This document shows positions 55,103 to 63,974 of a stretch of DNA of 64,000 bases, one piece after another. The DNA is from Snodgrassella communis (GTDB lineage Bacteria; Pseudomonadota; Gammaproteobacteria; Burkholderiales; Neisseriaceae): assembly GCF_914768045.1 (NCBI RefSeq), contig NZ_CAJZCD010000004.1:1-64000 (forward strand). The letters are read 5' to 3'. Positions within the stretch are counted from its first letter, which is position 1. Each line of letters opens with the position of its first letter. The notes under the pieces are model-generated. The model searched no databases. It saw only the letters and a program-made list of their open reading frames with translations, and had not been told where the DNA came from. A program made the position numbers and the translations under genes.

Positions 55103-55426
55103 ATGACCGAAAGTGAATTTTTACAGTATAGCGATGATCTGTTTGGACACATTGAAGAGAGTATTGATGCCGGTGGCTGGAGTCTGGACTGTGAGACCAG
55201 TGGTAATGTACTCACGATAGAAGCGGATAGTGGGGCGCAGACCATTGTTAACCGCCATGCTGCCACTCAGGAATTATGGATAGCAGCGAAAAGTGGTGGC
55301 TATCATTTTGCCTGTCAGCAAGGACAGTGGCTTTCCGCACGGGATGGCAGTGAATTTTTTGCGATATTGAGTCAGGTTTTATCTGCTGCCTGTGGTGACG
55401 AGGTGCATATTCCAGTATTAAATTAA
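55103..55426 (+). CDS. cyaY: Iron-sulfur cluster assembly protein CyaY (frataxin)
   Basis: A 107-residue frataxin. The acidic first helix ([20 protein letters not shown], residues 1-20) is followed by the beta-sheet signature [17 protein letters not shown] and [14 protein letters not shown]. It regulates iron delivery to IscS/IscU. The start at 55103 fits the family; the frame extends 84 bases upstream without homology. Divergent from lptM-lysA. Confidence 0.94.
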   Translation: MTESEFLQYSDDLFGHIEESIDAGGWSLDCETSGNVLTIEADSGAQTIVNRHAATQELWIAAKSGGYHFACQQGQWLSARDGSEFFAILSQVLSAACGDEVHIPVLN

Positions 55427-55445
55427 TTTCTGCTAAGGGGTGCTT

Positions 55446-56345
55446 ATGTTACACACTTTGATTAAACATGATTTAAAGGCATTACAGGCTTTTGTGGCTA
55501 TTGTGGAATGTCAGGGTGTGACCGCAGCACAAAAGCGGCTGAATATGTCGCAATCGGCGATTAGCACGCATCTGGCTCATCTTGAGGAAAGTCTGGGTGT
55601 GATCCTGTGCCGGCGGGGTCGTTCCGGTTTTGCTTTAACTAAAGCAGGGCATCAGTTATACGAAGCCTGTACCTTATTATTACAGGCAACTAATGAATTT
55701 CACCGTGAGGTGCAGAATATTAAATGGCATCGTTCGGTATTGTCTGGCACGTTGCGCATCGGGCTGGTTGAGCATCTGTCGGCGGATTTCCAGCGTGTTT
55801 TCAATCAGGTTATTGCCAGTGCCTATCAGCATTATCCCGAATTACGGTTATCGATAGATATCTGCGCTCCGCAGGATATTGAAATTGCCATAGCCAATAA
55901 TCAGATGGATCTTGGCATTGGTTATTATTACAGTCTGCTGAAAAATTTACAGTATCAGCTGGTATTTGAAGAACGTGAGTATATCTATTGCCACGCTTCA
56001 CATCCGGCAGCTAAGATCAAAGATTTAACGCTGAATTTATTGACTGAAGAATATCAGTGGGTAAAGCGCACTTACGCCCGCCAGCAAGAGGGAAATAGTT
56101 TGCTGAGCGGTAATACAACCGCAGCGGCTCATAAACAGCAGGCTACACTGTTGTTTATTCTTGCAGGTAGTCATCTTGGTCTTTTATCGGAAGAAGTTGC
56201 TGAACCTTATGTGCGCAGCGGTGTACTGGTACCTCTGCTAACCCAGCAGGCAGCCAATATCGTGAACTACTTTGCGCTAACCCGTCCGACTCCAGATCCG
56301 CGGGTAAACTGGTTTCTTGGTGAACTCAGTGGTCTATTGCCTTAA
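55446..56345 (+). CDS. LysR-family transcriptional regulator
   Basis: A 299-residue regulator with the LysR helix-turn-helix (QGVTAAQKRLNMSQSAISTH, residues about 24-43) and an effector domain from about residue 95. AAGGGG lies 5 bases before the ATG at 55446; a GTG at 55440 is less likely. It is 19 bases after cyaY but has no obvious link to it. The target genes are unknown, as no divergent structural gene is present. Confidence 0.9.
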   Translation: MLHTLIKHDLKALQAFVAIVECQGVTAAQKRLNMSQSAISTHLAHLEESLGVILCRRGRSGFALTKAGHQLYEACTLLLQATNEFHREVQNIKWHRSVLSGTLRIGLVEHLSADFQRVFNQVIASAYQHYPELRLSIDICAPQDIEIAIANNQMDLGIGYYYSLLKNLQYQLVFEEREYIYCHASHPAAKIKDLTLNLLTEEYQWVKRTYARQQEGNSLLSGNTTAAAHKQQATLLFILAGSHLGLLSEEVAEPYVRSGVLVPLLTQQAANIVNYFALTRPTPDPRVNWFLGELSGLLP

Positions 56346-56651
56346 CGCCTCATACCAGAATAAAGAATTAATTAATTTTCTGGCTGCTTGCACCAATAGT
56401 GACTATTTTCAGACAATTCTTAGTCATTTTTTTCTGGATATTTTGAGCAAAAATTTCAACACATCTTATTTCTCACAGCTAAGTGCTCTTTTCCATTAAT
56501 AATTTTATTGTGTCTTGCTCAAGAATCTGCGATTTTTTCCTTTACAGGCATCATGGATTACTGATGGTTATGGTGCTGCCCAGCAGGTATTTCAAATATA
56601 TAAATAACTGAAAAAATAATATTTTAATGTAAGTATTGCTGTTAAGTTCAG

Positions 56652-57083
56652 CTATAACTGATTTTTGGCAGCATAAGGCGTAATAAAGGTATCAATGGTT
56701 TTAGCCAGTAGTTTAAATATTGCCTGACGGTAGGCCGGTAAGTGTTGCATCCACACAGCTGCATACTCTACATGCGATTGTGCCCCCCGTAATGCTTTGA
56801 AATTTCCTGCACCGCCACTACAGTGTACGCTGCCCTGATGCCGTTCCGCTTCTAAAGAAACTTTTAACATCAGACGACGATACAATCCTTCTTTGCGCGG
56901 ACGACTGAGATCATATCCAAATAGTGGCGTGCTAAACAGATTATCCCGCCGAACAATGCCGACAAAGGCACTTAACGGTGGTTTGGCGGTAGAATATTCT
57001 GTAACCGGATAACCGGCAAAATTATCTGATTGTTGAATCAGAGCTGACTTCTGTACACTTTTTGGGCGATGATCAATCACGGA
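56652..57083 (-). pseudogene. C-terminal part of an acyltransferase-like gene split by an insertion
   Basis: About 140 codons open on the minus strand, with protein-like sequence including TPLFGYDLSRPRKEGLYRRL, HCSGGAGNFKALRGAQ and HVEYAAVWMQHLP. The frame has only a GTG near 57080 and no ribosome binding site. Its beginning (SVIDHRPK) joins exactly onto the end of the gene at 57751-58556 if the 672 bases between are removed. The piece supplies the second half of a GNAT-like acyltransferase fold. Confidence 0.7.
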
Positions 57084-57750
57084 TTTAAGAAAACAAATTA
57101 AAATTTGAGATTTTTTAAAAATAGTTGTCTCTTCTCTTGAGAAACATTTTTAATTTTTCCCATATTTTTCCAAGTCACATTCTTAATTCCTAATTGTTTC
57201 AAAGTTGAATTAATAAAAACAGATTTAATGCTATTCCCTGCAAAGAAACGGATAAACCATGTAGGGGCCTCAGAAGTAGTTAAAACTGTAGTTGAGTTAA
57301 TATGATTAATATTACCCTTTATGCCCGTTGGAGTATCAATGTAAGAAAAGTTTTTTTTAAATACTTTATCAATAAAACCTTTTAAGATAGCTGGTAAATC
57401 ATACCACCAAATAGGAAATATAAAAACGATATCAGATGCATCCGTTATCATTTTTTGATATTTTTCTACTAAAGGATCTGTTGTTTGTCCGGTACTATAT
57501 AACCTTAATTCTTCGGAAGTGTATATTGGATTAAAGCCGTCTTTATATAAATCAATAATATCGAAATCTTTTCCACTTTCTTTCAAAAGAGATACAATTC
57601 TTTCCAAAATAGCATGATTATAGCTCTTTTCATATGGATGAGAATAAATTATTAATGTTTTCATTGTAAAATCTCATTGTTTTTTAAAAATAAATTTGAT
57701 CCTCGCCAAAAAAGTGAACAAAAGTCGCCTCTATGATATAAACAAAATTT
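57084..57750. mobile_element. AT-rich insertion flanked by ACGGA direct repeats
   Basis: ACGGA occurs at 57079-57083 and 57751-57755. Deleting one copy plus the 667 bases between fuses RSV|IDHRPK in frame and restores a single gene. The insert is much more AT-rich than its surroundings and holds one reductase gene. No terminal inverted repeats or transposase were found, so the mechanism is unclear. The 5-bp duplication resembles a target site duplication. Confidence 0.65.
57098..57664 (-). CDS. Flavodoxin-fold NAD(P)H oxidoreductase carried by the insertion
   Basis: A 188-residue protein of the NAD(P)H quinone dehydrogenase (flavodoxin_2) family. LIIYSHPYEKSYNHAILE is the FMN-phosphate loop, IVFIFPIWWYDLPAILKGF the second flavin-contact loop and KGFIDKVF the usual continuation. 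Its AT-rich codon use differs from both flanking acyltransferase pieces. A start with GATTTTAC upstream is plausible but the binding site is weak. It is the only gene inside the 667-base insertion. Substrate unknown. Confidence 0.88.
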   Translation of the reverse strand: MKTLIIYSHPYEKSYNHAILERIVSLLKESGKDFDIIDLYKDGFNPIYTSEELRLYSTGQTTDPLVEKYQKMITDASDIVFIFPIWWYDLPAILKGFIDKVFKKNFSYIDTPTGIKGNINHINSTTVLTTSEAPTWFIRFFAGNSIKSVFINSTLKQLGIKNVTWKNMGKIKNVSQEKRQLFLKNLKF

Positions 57751-58556
57751 ACGGAGCGCAACCCGTAAAACTTGATAAAACCGGTGGCTACTGCTGTTTT
57801 AAAAAAAGACAGGCTATAGTCAGGATTGAATTCGGGGAATTTACCACGGTATATCTGATTGTATAAAAACAGGCTTCTTGCAAAATCTTCGTCGCTGAAA
57901 TCTTCACCCGCCACCCATTCTGTTTGCGCAGCATATTTTCTTGCAAGACTTAAATCTCTTTTAATGTGCGATCGCTGGCGCCATGAGTGGTCGCGGATGT
58001 TGTCGGCAATCCATATTTGTCGGGTCGGAACCATCAGAAAGCCACTGTGCCTGAGCTGGTCAATCATTGCGGTATGCAGGGCAGGAGTGAGTGAGCGGAT
58101 AATGATCGGCAAATGATTCTGTCCCTGTTCTGCTGCCTGTCTTTCCAGTACTTTTACAGCGTTGATGATACCCTGTGCCGAACGCTGAGCGGGATAAAGT
58201 GTGGTTGGTAAATACCAGTTTTCCAGAAAAATCCCACTGCCCAGACCACAGCTCTGTAATAAAAATTGAGCCGTATAGGATAAGCTGGTAAACAGCACGC
58301 GCAGCAATTTAGTGGTTTCAATTAAACTGAGTTCTGCACGCGATGAAGGGCCATAACTATTCAGCAGGCTGCATATCCAGCTGGTTTGAGCATTATTGCC
58401 GGTATTCCAGATAACAGGAATTTCTTCCCCGTCTATAGCGATGCTGGTTACCTTAAATGGTGCATTGTTGACAAAAGTGTCGCCCAGAAGACATAGTTGT
58501 CGGGTAAACTCCTGACAGGGAGTAGCTGTATCTGCTGTGTATGGATTTATTAGCAT
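57684..58556 (-). pseudogene. N-terminal part of an acyltransferase-like (GNAT/FemAB-type) gene, interrupted
   Basis: From the ATG at 58556 (MLINPYTADTATPC) about 269 native residues run to GFIKFYGLRSV, after which 21 residues come from the insertion until a chance stop at 57684. Visible parts are LLQSCGLGSGIFLENW and SHIKRDLSLARKYA. The restored protein would have about 410 residues, and the pattern suggests two GNAT-like domains as in peptidoglycan or lipid amide-forming acyltransferases. It begins 14 bases after the ATP-grasp stop, so the two formed an operon. Family assignment is tentative. Confidence 0.65.
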
Positions 58557-58570
58557 GAATTTAGTGAGTA

Positions 58571-59770
58571 TCAGTAAAATGTAAGCGGGGCTCCATCCCA
58601 TTCAATATCTACAGTAGTTGCAGCCAGAAAATCAATATGTAATGACATCGCGCGAAACACGATTTCTGCTGTAGGTATAAGCTGGATTAAATACGGCAGC
58701 ATATCCTGTCTTTGCCACACAGCATCGCGTGCCCGATGGTAATCATGCCAGAAAGTCTTTTGGGTAAAAAACCGCCACGTCTGCGGAGTGAACAGCATAA
58801 CCAGATTATGCATAGCCGGTTGCAGAAGATCCATCTCAAGTTGAGTTGCCGGTAAGCCTGCATCTGCTTGCACGACTGCATGAGCAATAGCTGTTTGTGC
58901 TGTTTGTGACAATTGTTCCAGAAAGTGAATCCCACTGGTGGCGCGTGGGTTGCATTCAAGCACATATATTCTGCCCGCTGAGTCTTCGATAAAATCAAAT
59001 CCTACCTGACCATGATAGTGAGTCTGTGCAGCAAAATGTTCAACAAACTGGCGGATTTTTATTTGCTGTACCGGGGCAAAATAAATGCCGGCACCTTGGC
59101 CGACACGGTATTTCGGATGGTAGCAGCTATGGGCAACAAGCTGTCCATGCCGGATAATGCTGTAACTGCAATATTCCTGTCCGTCTATATATTGCTGAGC
59201 TACCCAAGGTTGTTGAGGATTGGCCTGAAGTTGACTGTATTCAATTGTCTTGGGACAAAGCACAGTACGGGTAGCAAAGCGCGAATAGGCAGGTTTAAAC
59301 CCCCACTGCTTATCAGCCGAAAACTTTTGCTGTTTAAATGCTGTAAACTCAGCCTGATTAGTCAGCAAAATCGTTTCAGGAGCAGTAACCGGCCAGTTTT
59401 GCGTCAGCTGGGCAAAAAAGCCTTTGTGATGCAGCTGTGTTAATAACGACATAGCACTGGTAAAGAGCTGGCAGGGGTGAGCCTGCTGAATAAGTGCATC
59501 AGCAGAAGTCAGATAAAATACTTCTTCGCAATTAGGAATGACAGTATCAATTTTCTCACGTAGCAGCAATTGTATCAGTTGTTCCAGCCACTGTTTGCTC
59601 TGTTGTTTTGGTGGCGGCAGACGGGTATAAGTACATGTATATTTGCTAAAACGGCCTAATGGATAGCCCAAGCTTTCAGCTATATGTACCCGATAGCCTG
59701 CCTTGGCCATCATGCGTGCCCATGTCAGACCGGCAGGTGATCTGGCTCCCAGAATAAGAACGTTGTGCAT
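58571..59770 (-). CDS. ATP-grasp ligase
   Basis: A 399-residue enzyme that should join a carboxylate to an amine or thiol through an acyl-phosphate. VLILGARSPAGLTWARMMAK is the N-terminal Rossmann-like domain. WGFKPAYSRFATRT holds the ATP-binding lysine, and GQVGFDFIEDSAGRIYVLEC followed by NPRATSG the metal-binding Glu/Asn. It is close to carbamoyl-phosphate-synthase-like ATP-grasp proteins of natural-product clusters. The disrupted acyltransferase follows directly. The product is unknown. Confidence 0.85.
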   Translation of the reverse strand: MHNVLILGARSPAGLTWARMMAKAGYRVHIAESLGYPLGRFSKYTCTYTRLPPPKQQSKQWLEQLIQLLLREKIDTVIPNCEEVFYLTSADALIQQAHPCQLFTSAMSLLTQLHHKGFFAQLTQNWPVTAPETILLTNQAEFTAFKQQKFSADKQWGFKPAYSRFATRTVLCPKTIEYSQLQANPQQPWVAQQYIDGQEYCSYSIIRHGQLVAHSCYHPKYRVGQGAGIYFAPVQQIKIRQFVEHFAAQTHYHGQVGFDFIEDSAGRIYVLECNPRATSGIHFLEQLSQTAQTAIAHAVVQADAGLPATQLEMDLLQPAMHNLVMLFTPQTWRFFTQKTFWHDYHRARDAVWQRQDMLPYLIQLIPTAEIVFRAMSLHIDFLAATTVDIEWDGAPLTFY

Positions 59771-60008
59771 AGCTAAGTATAACGCTTTAAAAAGAAAATA
59801 TCTGAATAGATGAGTATTGAGTTATTCTAGCTTTTTTCCTCTTTTCAGTCATAATTGGTGTACTTGTTTCGTGCAGTTTATCAAGTAATGAGTTGCATTT
59901 TCGGGTGTCTGAACATTGATCTGAATTTCCTGCCCGGGCTTTTCTGGCAAGATGAGCACAGAGCCATTAAAATCAGATATTGGCTTCTGAAAATAAATTG
60001 GATCTGTA
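59771..60008. promoter_or_regulatory. Divergent promoter region between the ATP-grasp gene and thiL
   Basis: 238 bases between divergent genes that must hold both promoters. No clear box pair or riboswitch was identified. Confidence 0.35.
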
Positions 60009-60974
60009 GTGACAGAATTTGATTTCATCCGCTTGTATCTACAGCGTCAGCAACAAGATAGCGAACTGGTATTAGGCATTGGTGATGATGCGGCTATCAT
60101 ACGACCTCGCAGTGGCTATGATTTACACTTCAGCACCGATATGCTGGTAGGCGGCACACATTTCTTTCCGGATGTTGCACCCGCAGATCTGGCGCATAAA
60201 GTACTGGCAGTCAATCTGTCGGATATGGCTGCTATGGGAGCCAGACCGCGCTGGGCTTTACTCAGTGTGGCCTTGCCTGAGCTAAATAAAGATTGGTTAA
60301 CTGCATTTTGTGATGCCTTGTTTACACTGGCCGCACGTTTTGGTGTCACGCTGATAGGTGGCGATACCACCAAGGGCAACTGGGTTTTCAATGTTAATAT
60401 TATTGGCGAAACCCCATATCAGCAGGCATTACGGCGCGATGCCGCACAGGCTGGTGATGATGTCTGGGTATCTGGTTTGCTTGGACTGGCTGCGGCTGCT
60501 CTGGATAGGCACTGGAATAAGGTCACCTTACCGGCAACAGTTTTTGCTCAGTGCGAAGAGAGACGATTGCGTCCGGAACCACGGGTAGCCTTGGGACAGG
60601 AGCTATTGTCTCTGGCTCATGCAGCACAGGATATATCCGATGGTCTGGCGCAAGATATCGGTCATATTCTTAAAGCCAGTAAAGTCGGTGCCGAAATTAA
60701 TGCAGATTTAATTCCTACACTGACAGCATTAGCGCAGCAGCCGGGTCTCACTCCTGCTCAGCTCAGACATTGGCTGTTAGCCGGTGGTGACGATTATGAG
60801 CTGGTGTTTACTGCCGCACCAGCACAACGTGAGGCAATCATAGCTGCCGCCGAAAGAACCCACACCCCCGTAACCCGTATTGGCGTCATTACCACAGGTA
60901 CTCAATTGCATTTACATGATCATGCAGGTAACGTGATACAACTACAACAACAAGGATTTGATCATTTTGGCTAA
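60009..60974 (+). CDS. thiL: Thiamine-monophosphate kinase
   Basis: ThiL phosphorylates thiamine monophosphate to the active cofactor. The 321-residue protein starts at a GTG (MTEFDFIRLYLQRQ), with GIGDDAAIIRP, the DMAAMGA metal/ATP loop, GGDTTKGNW, DISDGLAQDIGHIL and LLAGGDDYELVFTA. Length is typical. Its end overlaps pgpA. It complements the thiamine importer at 13.9-17.6 kb. Confidence 0.95.
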   Translation: MTEFDFIRLYLQRQQQDSELVLGIGDDAAIIRPRSGYDLHFSTDMLVGGTHFFPDVAPADLAHKVLAVNLSDMAAMGARPRWALLSVALPELNKDWLTAFCDALFTLAARFGVTLIGGDTTKGNWVFNVNIIGETPYQQALRRDAAQAGDDVWVSGLLGLAAAALDRHWNKVTLPATVFAQCEERRLRPEPRVALGQELLSLAHAAQDISDGLAQDIGHILKASKVGAEINADLIPTLTALAQQPGLTPAQLRHWLLAGGDDYELVFTAAPAQREAIIAAAERTHTPVTRIGVITTGTQLHLHDHAGNVIQLQQQGFDHFG

Positions 60975-61479
60975 ACCCGAAACAACCACAACACCAGTTA
61001 CACCAACATGGCGTTGGCTATGTAAGCACCCTGTCTGCTGGCTGGGCTTTGGCTTTGGTACCGGGCTGGCGTCGAAAGCCCCCGGTACATTCGGCACACT
61101 GCCGGCTATTCCACTGGCGGCTTGCTGGCTGCTGCTGGATTTACCTTTCTGGTACAGCATTGTATTGGCTGTATTGCTGTTTCTAGTAGGTATCTTTATT
61201 TGTGACTACACTGAAAAAGCATTAGGCCGGCAAGATTATGGAGGCATTGTCTGGGACGAAATTGCTGCCATGATGCTGATTTTATTCTGTATACCATCAG
61301 GCTGGATATGGTGGCTGGCTGCCTTCGCGGTTTTTCGGTTTTTTGACGCAGTGAAACCGTGGCCTATCCGCTGGTTTGACGCACGCGTCCACGGCGGTTT
61401 TGGTATTATGCTGGATGATCTGCTTGCAGCTGTGCTCAGCCTGCTGGTGTTATCGCTGGCTGGCTATCTGATTGTTTAA
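60967..61479 (+). CDS. pgpA: Phosphatidylglycerophosphatase A
   Basis: PgpA removes phosphate from phosphatidylglycerophosphate to make phosphatidylglycerol in the inner membrane. The 170-residue protein has GFGTGLASKAPGTFGTLPAI, VGIFICDYTEKALG, GGIVWDEIAAMM and the membrane-spanning C-terminus with FDAVKPWPIRWFD. There is no ATG; TTG at 60967 (10 bases after AAGGA) or TTG at 60958 must be used. It overlaps thiL by 8 bases, as in many proteobacteria. Confidence 0.93.
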   Translation: MAKPETTTTPVTPTWRWLCKHPVCWLGFGFGTGLASKAPGTFGTLPAIPLAACWLLLDLPFWYSIVLAVLLFLVGIFICDYTEKALGRQDYGGIVWDEIAAMMLILFCIPSGWIWWLAAFAVFRFFDAVKPWPIRWFDARVHGGFGIMLDDLLAAVLSLLVLSLAGYLIV

Positions 61480-61614
61480 TAGGCAGGAGCATTGAAAACA
61501 GCTTAAATAACTAAATGTTTAACCAGTAAGCAGTTAAAATAATGAGCGATGGCTAGTATAGTCATAGTCGTTGGTGATAACAGACGCAATATTGATTGGG
61601 AAAAGGAAAACAGC

Positions 61615-62160
61615 ATGAATAGTCAGCTTTGGTTATATGTATCAGTTGCTGCAATAATCGGATTGTTGCTTGGACTTGGTCTGATGTGGTTGTTTATGCG
61701 TGGCGGTAAACAGCGTCAGCAGTATCAGACAGTAAAAGCCAGTTTTGATAGCTACCGTCAGCAGGTGGATAAACATTTTATTGATACAGCCGGTGCTATA
61801 GATGAGTTAAATCACAGTTATCAGAAAGTGTTACGACAGCTGAACAGTGATGCACTGCAATTAATGGAAAAAGCAGCCATTCAAGAACAGTTGCAGAAAC
61901 GCGCCAACAAAAGCGTGACTCTGGCATTTATGACACAGTCTGAGAATAAAAATTCACAAACCGATACTGATACATCTGTACCTTATACTGATGTCACCGA
62001 AGCAACAGTAATACCAATTAATGGTATGCCGGATCAAGTACCCGATCGCATTGGACCAAATGTCGGGCATACACATGACCAGCTTACTCAGCCCAAACAT
62101 ACAGCACGTGACAATGCAGTAACGACCGCAAGTGAGGATTTACAGCAGAGTAAATCCTGA
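61615..62160 (+). CDS. yhcB: YhcB/DUF1043 cell-envelope protein
   Basis: A 181-residue protein with one N-terminal membrane anchor (VSVAAIIGLLLGLGLMWLFM), a coiled coil (YRQQVDKHFIDTAGAIDELN then YQKVLRQLN) and a low-complexity acidic tail. This is the YhcB (ZapG) pattern; the protein links cell division, elongation and envelope growth. AAAAGGA lies upstream of the ATG at 61615. The upstream extension to 61549 is not conserved-looking. Confidence 0.88.
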   Translation: MNSQLWLYVSVAAIIGLLLGLGLMWLFMRGGKQRQQYQTVKASFDSYRQQVDKHFIDTAGAIDELNHSYQKVLRQLNSDALQLMEKAAIQEQLQKRANKSVTLAFMTQSENKNSQTDTDTSVPYTDVTEATVIPINGMPDQVPDRIGPNVGHTHDQLTQPKHTARDNAVTTASEDLQQSKS

Positions 62161-62192
62161 GCAATACTTCTTTGAGTATTATCCGTAATATC

Positions 62193-62237
62193 AATATCAG
62201 GCTGTAACAGTATAACTGTCACAGCCTGATATTTTTA
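62193..62237. terminator. Bidirectional terminator between yhcB and the exonuclease gene
   Basis: AATATCAGGCTGT (62193-62205) pairs with ACAGCCTGATATT (62221-62233), a perfect 13-bp stem with T on the plus side. It lies between two convergent genes. Confidence 0.85.
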
Positions 62238-62243
62238 TCTCTT

Positions 62244-63665
62244 TCAGCGTACAAATACAATATTTGCTGGTCTTTTCAGCCGCTGTTTCAGGAGTTTCGG
62301 TAAGAGAGGATGGAAATACCAGTGCTGTTCATCTAGTCGTATACAGCCGGCCTGCGCTTCCAAAACTACTTCTGCTGCCGTTACTGCTTCGACCTCAGTA
62401 AGCTGTAACTGATGCCATCTACCCCAGTCACAAACCGGCAATAACGGCGCATATTGTAATACCAGCTCATTCTGTTTCTGCGTAGCCGCATCCAGACGAC
62501 AACTGCCGTCACATAACTGCGCTGCCTGATTGGGACAGGGCTCATTGCGGGCAAGACTCTGAGGAGTGATATCCAGAACTGCCGGACATAAACCATAGCG
62601 GCGTGCCCAGTCAGCCAGTGCCCGTTTGGCAGCACGCGGATGCATGAATAATCCATAAGGTGGTTGTGACAGAATACCTTCCTTAAGCGTAATAATTCGT
62701 GCCTGTAGCTGATCATGATGGTTTGCCACAAAAGAAACCGTATACCATTTGGCTGGCGGGACTGTTTCATCAGCATAGGGTTGTGCCTGTTGTTGCAGCT
62801 GATAATGGCCTTGCAGCCATAGCGCATGTAAAATGCTGTTAGCCGGAATAAAATCAACAGTACCGGTTTGCGGCCATTGCCTTTGCACATTCTTATCCTG
62901 TAATAACGTACAGATATCAGTAAATGCCCGTTCCTGTACCATCATTGTGGTTGCCTCTTGCCGTGCTGCCTGCCACAGAATCAAGCCCGGACTATCTGGT
63001 AAAGCATATAAATGCTGGCGTAATTCAGGTTTGAGCCATGCGGGTAAATAGCCCGGTTTAATCAGAGCCTGCCATTGTGCCAGCCAGATAGCAGCAGTCT
63101 TTTCATATAAACTGCATTGCAGAAACTCTGTCAGTGCCAGTACATCTCCCATTGCACGATGACGTTCGGTAGCTGCAATATTAATCGCAAAACGCTCAAT
63201 AATGCTATCCAGATTATGTTTAAAGTGCTGAGGATATAACTTACGTGAAAAGGGAACAGTATCCAGAGTTGGTGCGGCAAAGTTAATATGACAGCGTGCA
63301 AAGGCATGGCGCAGAAATGTATAATCAAAGCGACTATTATGAGCAACCAGCAGGTGACCACGTAATAAAGGCAGCAGCTCCTTAGCAATATCAGCAAAAG
63401 CAGGTGCATTTTGCACCATTTCATTGCTGATACCAGTTAATTGAGTAATAAAATCACTAATCGGCTGTTGCGGATTAAGCAGCCATTGATGACGGCTGAT
63501 GTGCCCATGATGAAACCGCAGAATAGCAATTTCAGTAATCCGGTCGTGCTCAAAGTGCCCGCCAGTGGTTTCAAGATCAACAATGGCAACAGGCAAAGGC
63601 AGCGTAAACAGAACCGCTGCCAGCTCGGCAAATGCAGCGGCGTCATTATTAGCAACAATACTCAT
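62244..63665 (-). CDS. DEDDh 3'-5' exonuclease with UvrC/Cho-like C-terminal region
   Basis: A 473-residue protein. Residues about 25-190 form a DnaQ-type exonuclease with VDLETTG, LLVAHNSRFDYTFL and the HRAMGDVLAL His/Asp. The part beginning YALPDSPGLILWQAARQEAT resembles a degenerate GIY-YIG nuclease domain, followed by a Cys-containing stretch (CPNQAAQLCDGSCR). The combination exonuclease plus GIY-YIG-like domain is known in DnaQ/Cho-type proteins. It probably works in repair rather than as the replicative epsilon subunit. The catalytic state of the second domain is doubtful. Confidence 0.85.
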   Translation of the reverse strand: MSIVANNDAAAFAELAAVLFTLPLPVAIVDLETTGGHFEHDRITEIAILRFHHGHISRHQWLLNPQQPISDFITQLTGISNEMVQNAPAFADIAKELLPLLRGHLLVAHNSRFDYTFLRHAFARCHINFAAPTLDTVPFSRKLYPQHFKHNLDSIIERFAINIAATERHRAMGDVLALTEFLQCSLYEKTAAIWLAQWQALIKPGYLPAWLKPELRQHLYALPDSPGLILWQAARQEATTMMVQERAFTDICTLLQDKNVQRQWPQTGTVDFIPANSILHALWLQGHYQLQQQAQPYADETVPPAKWYTVSFVANHHDQLQARIITLKEGILSQPPYGLFMHPRAAKRALADWARRYGLCPAVLDITPQSLARNEPCPNQAAQLCDGSCRLDAATQKQNELVLQYAPLLPVCDWGRWHQLQLTEVEAVTAAEVVLEAQAGCIRLDEQHWYFHPLLPKLLKQRLKRPANIVFVR

Positions 63666-63849
63666 GACGCGAACAGAAGACGCAAAAGAATAACCATTTT
63701 ATACCAAAATGTCTTGCTATACAGTCAATCTGCAACGTCATCAGCATTAAAAAAATCCGAAGTATTTTGTCCGGTAGATTAATACCTGCATTATCTTTTT
63801 CTAAAACAATATATTGCTTATTATTGCCATTTTTTAATGATGACTGGTA

Positions 63850-63878
63850 TTGACAGTAATACCAATATTGCCTATACT
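63850..63878 (+). promoter_or_regulatory. Sigma-70 promoter of the tRNA operon
   Basis: TTGACA (63850-63855) and TATACT (63873-63878) are separated by 17 bases, a near-consensus promoter 14 bases before tRNA-Arg. Confidence 0.85.
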
Positions 63879-63891
63879 GCACATCTTTCAC

Positions 63892-63968
63892 GCACCCGTA
63901 GCTCAGTTGGATAGAGTATCTGGCTACGAACCAGAGGGTCGGGCGTTCGAATCGCTCCGGGTGCACCA
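63892..63968 (+). tRNA. tRNA-Arg (anticodon ACG)
   Basis: A 77-base cloverleaf: acceptor arm GCACCCG pairs with CGGGTGC, D-arm GCTCAGTTGGATAGAGT, anticodon loop CTACGAA with ACG, T-arm with GTTCGAATC, and an encoded CCA end. It decodes CGU/CGC and, after A34 deamination to inosine, CGA. Confidence 0.97.
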
Positions 63969-63974
63969 GATTCC

